Shown here one piece after another: positions 57,477-64,000 of a DNA stretch of 64,000 bases; within the stretch, counting starts at the first letter, position 1, and every line of letters begins with the position of its first letter. The translations under genes were made by a program, and so were the position numbers. This stretch comes from Dioszegia crocea (Eukaryota; Basidiomycota; Tremellomycetes; Tremellales; Bulleribasidiaceae), in the NCBI GenBank assembly GCA_001600615.1, contig BCKK01000002.1, positions 1 to 64,000 on the forward strand. The letters are read 5' to 3'. Under the pieces are notes generated by a model. The model was not told where the DNA came from, searched no databases, and worked only from the letters and a program-made list of their open reading frames with translations.

Positions 57477-60400
57477 TCACTTCCTACTCCGCGTAGCCCT
57501 CCCAGTGATAGCCACCGGCTCCACCACCACCACAGCATCCTTCTTCGCTCCCCGGGCTTTACTGACCCGACTCGGCGCCGACTTCTCCTCTGCAACATTC
57601 TCCTTCTCCCCTTCCGTATCCTCCTTGACCGCCCGCGTTCGCCTGGTAGGTGCAGATACCGCCTTCTTTACCATCTCCACTGCAGCTGGAGCAGCGGCTG
57701 TTCGCGTACGTGTGGGTTTCGAGGTGGAGGTAGCGGCAGCTTTGCTCGGCGGGTCCAGGACGGGTTGATCTGCCGTCTCAACCAACACCTTCTTTGGTCT
57801 ACCGCGGGGTGCAGGGGCGGATTTGACCTCGGGACTTGGTGCTCGGGCAGAAGAACCAGCCTTGGTGGGGATTTTGGCCGATGCGACTCGGGAGCGAGTT
57901 GGCTTACTGACCACAGGGACCTCTTCCGCTGGAGCAGCCTCGGAGGTCGGGGCAGGGGCGGGTGCACGGCGAGAGGGTTTGGAGCGAGGTTCGGCGCTTG
58001 CACTAGCAGCCGGCGGGGGGATTGCCCGTCGACGAGTAGAGGTAGATGGCTTTTCCGTTTCTGCAGATGAGTCAACTACAGCTGGTGCCGCTCGAGTCCG
58101 AGTAGGCGCCGATTTGACGGCGGGGGCAGCAGGGTCGGCGCCTTTGGGTGCGCGAGGGGCACGGCTGGGTTGCACCGGCTTGGACGTTTTGGTCTGGGTG
58201 GCGACAGGGTATATGGGTCGCGCGGTAGGCTCGTGCTGTTCTTCCTCGACTTCTATGTCCATCTCCTGCTGCACTTTCAGCTCCTCTCGCTCCACCCGAG
58301 GTCCGGCACTAGACCGCCTCGACACCCTTGGCGACCTATGTTCGGCCCCTTCCTCATTCATCTGCTCAGCCCGCACCGGTGAGTTCCTGGCGGGCGAAGC
58401 AAACATCTCCTCCATACCCTCCATGCCCGGAGTAGCCTTCGCATTCCGGTCCGACGTCGCAAACATCCCCTTCATACCCCTCATATCCGGCGTTTTCGGC
58501 GGGAGCGGGAGGGTAGGATACAGGTTTTTGATTCCTGAGAGAATGGGTGAGGCGGGGGATGGGATGGTAGGGTAGAGATTCCGGATATCGCCCATGTATG
58601 GTGTTTTAGGCTGTTCCCTCTGACTGGTCTTTCTTGCTCGACCATCCGGAGTTGTTGCGGTAACCCGGGGTGATCTGGCCTTCATGGGCGAGGCAGCCAT
58701 GAGCTCATCTCCGTCGTCCGTCCCATCCCTCTCAGGGGATTCCTGGATGGGCGTACGGCGAATGAGGGAGAAGGGCGTTCCGACCTTTTTGATCGCAGAC
58801 CGGATTGGAGTGTGCTGCATGGCTGAGATACCCGAATTGGCCTCTTCCTCGTTCGGGCGCATTATAGGGGTGCCGGGAGTGGGAGGAGCAACAACACCGA
58901 ACCGAGCAGCCGGAGCGGCAGTATAGCTCGCGCTAGCCTTAATGTTCGGACGAGCGGGAGTCTCAGGTAGAGCAAAGCCTACCGTTGCTCTGCGCCCATC
59001 CCTCCCTGCTGGCCTAGATAATTCGCGAGCAGATGAATCGCGTTTCATCTTATTGAGCCGAGATCGGATATCGCCAATAGGGGTATCGTCGTCGTTGTCT
59101 GCGTCTTTGGTAGGTGATCGAGTCAACGCGGGGTGACTGGGCGTTTTGACTAGGCTGAAGGCGCCCTTGATGGGGTCTCGGAAGCTCATTGGCGCTGCAG
59201 GAAGCTGTCGGGGGGTTGCGAGGGATTGGCGGCGCTTCTTGATCTGTCGTCATGAGCTTGCGGTTCACATGACATCAGGACGACTTACCTCAGCCAACTC
59301 TCGGTCTGATACCGATGCCTGAATGGGCTGCATCCCGTCGATATCCTCATCTTCCTCCTCATCGTCTTCTTCTTCGAAGGACGATGGCAGAGGTGCAGTC
59401 ACGGGTTTAGATGGGGTAGATCGGACTGCCCCGCCGCCCAGAGGATTGGGAGAAGCAGGGACGCCGAAAGCGCGAGAAGCAGGTCCTCCGATACTGGCGA
59501 GTGACCGCCGGGCTTGGTTCTGTTGTCGCGGGACTTGGGGAGTATAGAATCGGTTGAGGGTGCGAGACTGTACTTTTAGCACGAAATTCCACAATAGGAA
59601 GACAAATCAGAGAGCAGCTCACGTTGACTGGAGTGGCGTGCCTTTCAGACTCAAACAGATCTTTGTGCTCCTCCTCCTCTTCTTCTTCGCCCGCCGCGTC
59701 GTTCAGATCCTGCTCCTCGTCTTGTTCCTCGAAGCGATTCTCCTTTTGGCTGTCGAATGACTCCTCCTCGTCATCCTCTTCGTACGACCCTTCTTGTTCC
59801 TCTGCAGATTCATCCTCCTCAACTTGCGGACCAAAGTCCAGCACATCTTGTCCGGGCTATTGAGTCAGCGGAGCTTCTCCAGAGAAAGTAGCTACCACTT
59901 ACAATGTCAAGTGAGAGATCCGCATCCAGGCTATCATCCGCCGAATCGCTCTCAACGAACGATGCTTCCGCCATCGGATCAACTTGCACCCACTGTAGCT
60001 CTGCTCTACCGGCAGCGATCGCCTCTTCTTCATCATCGTCGCTGATGTCCGAGTCAGGCTGAGCGACACTGGTCCGCGGAGTAAGACTCTTCCGCTTAGA
60101 TTCGCCACCATCCTCTTTTGACGGACTCTTGCTTTTCCTGCGCGCAATCTCAATCTTGCCGTCTGCTACTGCGTCGTCCACGTCGTTCGGCCTCGATTCG
60201 ACCCATGCTTTGCGAGCGGACCGAAGGAGCAGTGCTTTGTGCAGGGTCATTGGTCCGGGTGGTGTCGACATGGCCACCTTTGAGGGTACGCGAGGTGGGG
60301 TCTGGACGTAGGGCGTCTGAGCAGGAAGAGGGAGGGGAATGGAGCGAGGTGTCTTTGGTGTAGCAACAGTGGGCTGTTGGTTTAGCGGAAGAACACTTGA

Positions 60401-61288
60401 GAGATACAGGTAGTGACCAACCTTGTCCGCGACAGCTGGAGTATCATCACGAGTCTCGAGAATGATCATATCCCCATCTTCATTCTGCTGCACGTCGACA
60501 ATGCCCTCCATCACTTCGTCCTCTTCGTCTTCTTCCGCCGCGCGGCAGAGATGGCTCCGCTTTGGTGTACTCCCTGTCTGTCCACCATTACTCTGCCTCC
60601 GCTTCATTGGCGAAAGAGGCACAAAGGGCTTATCGGCGGGCATAAGACTCAGCCTGTGGCTGGCGCGTCGGCGGAGAGGGGTTGCGGATATAGAGGGCTT
60701 TGCAGGCGTACCCTTGCCGCGAACTGGGGTGTTGAGGATACTGGGGGAGAGGATCGAAGATGTGAATGCCTGATTGGGAGGGTACTCGAATATGAACAGC
60801 TTCTTGCGGATGATGAAGCTATCGCCTGTGTTGAGAGTTTGGCGTGTAGATGGGTCGAGCTTTACTCGATTTTGGGCATTGGGTAGGAAGTATAGACCGT
60901 TGGAGCCAACGACTACCAGTGAGGCCTGTCGAGTCAGTTTCAGGCCTCTGTGAGGCACTGATGATCACTCACTGTGCCCTCAAGCAGGTCAAATTGGATC
61001 TCGGCGTGAACTCGCGAGACATCATCCCAGTGTAGCCTAATCTGCAAGTTTGTCAGTGTCTTCCTGACTACTGACAGTTCTGACTCACGTCGCAATCTGG
61101 ATCACTATACCATCAGTCACCGCTTACAGTGTATACCGCACAAGCGAAGGTACTCACCGTCCAAACGTGATGCGTTCCGCGTCGAGGGGGAAATGCTGCT
61201 TCACTTCCCCAGTCTTCCGATCGACATATCGAAGGAAACCCAATGCAGGCGATTGGATCACCGGGTCTGGTGAGTATTCTCTGTCCAT
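57477..61288 (-). CDS. Large FHA-domain protein with Ki-67/Repo-Man-like layout
   Basis: This protein of about 1,200 residues is not named in any family I know in fungi. The N-terminal FHA domain, spliced from exons 61158-61288, a 16-nt exon 61089-61104, 60973-61041 and the next, contains the canonical Gly-Arg (ITFGRDPDCDIRL), Ser-xx-His (DDVSRVHAEIQFD) and Asn-Gly (VVVGSNGLYFLPN). After SP/TP-rich sequence and very acidic stretches comes GRRATVGFALPETPARP, placed like an RVxF PP1-docking box. Then HTPIRSAIKKVGTPFSLIRR and four short repeats: TPYMGDIRNLYPT, ILSGIKNLYPT, TPDMRGMKGMFAT, TPGMEGMEEMFAS. The tail is Ala/Arg/Lys-rich with an AT-hook-like RGRPKK, ending ITGRATRSRK. By analogy it would be a phospho-regulated mitotic chromosome protein; this is inference. 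A 95-bp part recurs at the left window edge. Confidence 0.8.
58400..58605 (-). repeat. Four tandem TPxMxGMxxMF-type protein repeats
   Basis: Four imperfect units of 11-13 residues, spaced by SP/TP linkers, are encoded here: TPYMGDIRNLYPT, ILSGIKNLYPT, TPDMRGMKGMFAT and TPGMEGMEEMFAS. They share a TP start, a central Gly/Asp-Ile/Met and a hydrophobic-aromatic-x-Thr end. DNA similarity between the last two units is high, suggesting recent duplication. Confidence 0.7.
58740..58834. repeat. Right copy of the perfect 95-bp direct repeat
   Basis: These bases are identical to window positions 1-95 in the same orientation. Here they form an internal part of the Ki-67-like reading frame, flanked on both sides by sequence of matching style, so this is the likely source copy. 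Confidence 0.97.
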
Positions 61289-61694
61289 CTTAAGGATGAG
61301 ACGGTTGTCGATCGTGTCGAGTTACTGTATGTAGATGAGTGCAGAGTTGAGTGAGGTCAGTTGTTTACGCAACACGGTCAACAAGAAAAGCAGGCGCCCA
61401 ATATTGCATGATTTATTCGATCCCCCTGTTGCCAAACTGTTACGTGCCCCTGTTTCTGGCCCGTGCGTCTATTTCTGGAACGCGCCAGCTGCTGGCCTGG
61501 CCATTCAATTTCTTGCAGGTAAGATACTATCGTCAAAACGACCCTACTCAATCAGTCTACACCCCTCAGAGCGCTGAGTACTGGAAGCCAGTCCAGCAGA
61601 CGAATCAATACATCAATTTCGACGTGCCGCGTTCCCAGAATCGTCAGAAATCCCACCAGTCGCCACTACCGTAGACCCTCGTCTCCATCTCGCC
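61289..61694. promoter_or_regulatory. Divergent promoter of the FHA protein and the amino acid transporter
   Basis: The 406 bases separate two divergent starts. The half nearer the transporter is rich in short A/C/T tracts and reads as leader. No TATA box or known element stands out, and no gene is seen. Confidence 0.35.
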
Positions 61695-63627
61695 ATGCCT
61701 CAGAACTACGGCGCCACCAGCCCACCCGCGACACCATCTTCCGCTCGTCAAGGACCTCAGAATGGTCAGATCCAGGCAACGCCAGCGAAGTCTATCTCGT
61801 CGCTGGAGCCGCAAGGCACCGTCTGGTCATCTACTGTAAATCTGGCGAATACGACTATCGGCGCTGGGGCGCTGGCATTCCCCTCGGCCTTTTCAGCTAC
61901 GGGTCTCGTCCCGGGTATCATGTCTTGCCTGATATCAGCCACTACGGCTGCTTTTGGGCTGTACCTGCTTAGTCGCTGTGCGACGCAGGTTGGTCAACGG
62001 CCGGGGGATGAGGGCAGGAAGGCGAGCTTTAATGAAGTTGCAAGAATATCCTTTGGAAAGGGATGGATAACTAGGCTGTTTGATGTGAGCTTGCAATTGC
62101 CTATGGACTTTCAGGCCACACGAAGCTGACTTGGCAGCTTGCTATAGCAATCAAGTGCTTCGGGGTATCTGTATCGTATCTTATCATCTGCAAAGTAAGC
62201 TTGTATCGCTCAGTTTCCTTCGACTTGCACCTGATGAACCTTAGACATTACTACCGAAAGTATCAGAGACTATTGCAGCGGTGATACATCAACCTCTGGC
62301 TGCGGAATCTATACTCCGCTCGCAAGACTTTTGGCTTCTGACAACGATGGGCGTTATCGTCCCTCTGAGCTTTTTGCGTACTTTGGATAGTCTAAAGTTC
62401 ACCAGTCAGATCGCGCTGGCTTCAGTCGCTTAGTCAGTCTGATCTACTGTCATTATGGTACGCGAGCTGATCTAATAGTCTCATATGTGTCGTCGTTGGC
62501 TGGTTTGCAATCAAAGGACCCAGCCCTGAGCGGGGAGAAATACATCTCTGGCGGTTTGGGAAGCAGACATTGTCGAGTTTCCCAGTTCAGGTTTTCGCCT
62601 TTACATGCGCACAAAATGTCAGTTCTTCTTTTCATATGACTATTTCAGTGACGCAATGTACACCTGACTGACGTCGCAGCTCTTCCCCATCTATAACGAG
62701 CTTCGCGATCGCTCGCAGAAGAACATGAACTCCGTCATTGTTGCTTCGATCGGTTCTGCCGCTGCGTGTTACGAAATTGTGAGCTTTGTGGAGGTCCGGG
62801 ATACGCATCCAAAGAATCAGAAGCTGACTTTCGGTAGCTCGGTATCGTAAGTCCGCACTTGCAGTTACCTCACTCAAGCATCTTTGCTGACTTATAGATC
62901 GGCTATCTGACCTTCGGTGACCTAGTCGGATCCAACATTATCGCCATGTATCCACCAACCTCCCTCCTGATCGCTCTTGGACGACTAGGTATCGTCCTCC
63001 TGGTTGGTCTATCCTACCCACTCCAGCTCCTGCCCTGCCGCGCGTGTGTCTACGCATTCACGAGCGGTATCGTCAAGGGAAAGAAGGCACCGCCAATGTT
63101 TTCAAGCCGGACAGATTCTGCCGACACACCCGGACCTTCTGTAACCGACGAGGACGAGGATGACTATGATGACGAGGATGGACCATTGATGCCGAAGCGA
63201 TATCAGTATGGTACCGCCATTGGAATTGAGGAAATGCGAAATAGCAAATTTGTGGGCTTCACTTCCGGGATTCTGATTGCCGGTTTCTTGATCGCCCTGG
63301 CGGTGGACGAGCTGGAAGTTGGTGAGTCCACTCTTGAGCCATTGTACGGTCTTGGAACTAATGAGACAGTGCTGGGGTTCGTTGGCTCGACAGGTTCGAC
63401 CATCATTTCCTTCATCTTGCCGGGATTCTTCTACTTCAAGCTGTTCAGACAAGAGAAGGGTCCGGTGAAGTGGTTTGCGCTCGCGTTGGGGATTTATGGA
63501 TTAGCAGTGATGGCTTTCTGGTGAGTCCTCATTGCCGGGATAATCTATCTGGGATGCGGCTGACGTACATAGTCTTACATTCAACATAATGAAGCTTATA
63601 GCTGGAAAAGCACCAGCCGGACATTAG
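61695..63627 (+). CDS. AVT-family vacuolar amino acid transporter
   Basis: This is an amino acid/auxin permease family transporter of the Avt5/6/7 or SLC38-like type, probably vacuolar. The cytosolic N-terminus is disordered. The signature first helix reads SSTVNLANTTIGAGALAFPS. Further helices read VPGIMSCLISATTAAFGLYL, IAIKCFGVSVSYLIICK, TLLPKVSETIAAVIHQPLAA, FAFTCAQNLFPIYNELRDRS, IGYLTFGDLVGSNIIAMYP, FVGFTSGILIAGFLIALAVD and VGSTGSTIISFILPGFFYF. A hydrophilic acidic loop (DEDEDDYDDEDGPLMPKR) sits before the last helices, typical of fungal members. A 9-nt exon (62838-62846, Leu-Gly-Ile) is inferred between YEI and IGYLTFG. The end is NIMKLIAGKAPAGH. Substrate and direction of transport are not shown by the sequence. 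Confidence 0.88.
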
Positions 63628-63723
63628 ATCATATAATGTGTGCCGGACTTTCGCGGCTAGGAGATCATGTAGCTGCATGCATGTTGTCATTATTGGTACG
63701 GTGCGCCTACTAAAAGCTACAGG

Positions 63724-64000
63724 TCAAGCGCTTAGTGCTTCTCTCCTAGCTTCATCCTGGGCTTTACTCATTTTGTACGCCATATCAGCCGCCACCGCGC
63801 TCTTCCCCTCACCAGTCATCAACGCCGTCATACCCCCACTCGTCTTCATCCCCGTATACGGCAACGGCATCATTCCAGGTCTCAGCTCAACCTCCTGCAT
63901 TTCCTCCACGTCCACTTCGAGACCATCCCGCATACATCTCGCACAGCCCTCGACGAGATTCCGACAATCCTCCTCGATCCCAGGCCACCAAAACGTCTCG
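63724..64000 (-). CDS. C-terminal part of an unrecognised protein (5' end outside window)
   Basis: Only the last 91 codons are visible and I do not recognise the protein. The sequence begins ETFWWPGIEEDCRNLVEGCA, includes a tight Cys group (C-x6-C-x2-C) and continues RCMRDGLEVDVEEMQEVELR. It ends KMSKAQDEARREALSA. The WWPG...C pattern is superficially like the zinc-binding head of retroelement integrases. The following sequence does not fit that, and the stop comes too soon. The tail is helical and charged. No intron is needed in the visible part. It converges with the transporter gene, 96 bases apart. Confidence 0.55.
   Translation of the reverse strand, partial: ETFWWPGIEEDCRNLVEGCARCMRDGLEVDVEEMQEVELRPGMMPLPYTGMKTSGGMTALMTGEGKSAVAADMAYKMSKAQDEARREALSA

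Noticed and set aside
63930..64000. WWPG...C...C reminiscent of a retroelement integrase zinc-binding head
   Set aside because: The remaining sequence does not follow the integrase pattern and stops within 90 codons; there are no terminal repeats or reverse-transcriptase sequence.
1..64000. Secondary-metabolite or defence gene cluster
   Set aside because: The single SDR and AKR genes are isolated among housekeeping genes; no synthase, transport or regulator set accompanies them.

Overview
This window is a gene-dense stretch of a basidiomycete fungal nuclear genome, most probably a tremellomycete yeast related to Cryptococcus, Kwoniella or Saitozyma. The evidence is the moderately high GC content, genes almost touching on both strands, and many introns, mostly 45-60 nt. 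Those introns nearly all start GTGAGT/GTAAGT and carry a CTGAC/CTGAT branch-site-like box just before the 3' AG. The set of single-copy housekeeping genes is typical of such a yeast. I cannot name the species. I found no tRNA, rRNA, CRISPR array or transposon.

Layout. 1-3400 BUD6 (minus, 3' end outside); 3636-4984 POP4 (plus); 5089-9877 MSH6 (minus), divergent from RNR2 at 10622-12083 (plus); 12332-12652 a small Cys-containing protein (minus); 13291-14507 COQ11 (minus), divergent from PEX5 at 14672-17090 (plus); 17188-19920 mitochondrial Asp-tRNA synthetase (minus); 20219-23257 BET bromodomain protein (minus); 23933-25754 MAK11 (minus), divergent from SEC6 at 25994-28505 (plus); 28709-31675 QNS1 (minus); 32633-34503 a DUF6534 membrane protein (plus); 35915-40077 CYC8/SSN6 (plus); 41120-42427 a secreted protein (plus); 43004-44573 an aldo-keto reductase (plus); 44920-45632 prefoldin subunit 5 (plus).

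The right part holds a dispersed family of three DUF4743-Nudix genes (45795-47132 and 47290-48712 minus, 51364-52878 plus), with COQ9 (49098-50119 minus) and a J-domain protein (50318-51163 plus) between them. It continues with an aminopeptidase P (53000-55688 minus), a short-chain dehydrogenase (56106-57247 plus), a large FHA protein with Ki-67-like architecture (57477-61288 minus), an AVT-type amino acid transporter (61695-63627 plus) and the C-terminal end of an unrecognised gene (63724-64000 minus).

Most genes are unrelated housekeeping functions, but a few links exist. MSH6 and RNR2 are both S-phase genes sharing one intergenic region with three ACGCG cores. COQ11 and COQ9 both serve ubiquinone synthesis in mitochondria. 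BDF1 and CYC8 are chromatin regulators.

The observations most worth following are: the FHA protein that parallels Ki-67/Repo-Man in domain order; a PEX5 whose conserved N-terminal ubiquitin-acceptor cysteine position is lysine; a 3-nt exon inferred in QNS1 together with 9-, 11- and 16-nt exons elsewhere; a GC-AG intron in prefoldin 5; the DUF4743-Nudix paralogue cluster, one member with a frameshift or a 26-nt intron; and a perfect 95-bp repeat linking the left edge of the window to the Ki-67-like gene, which may be a misassembly or a gene fusion.
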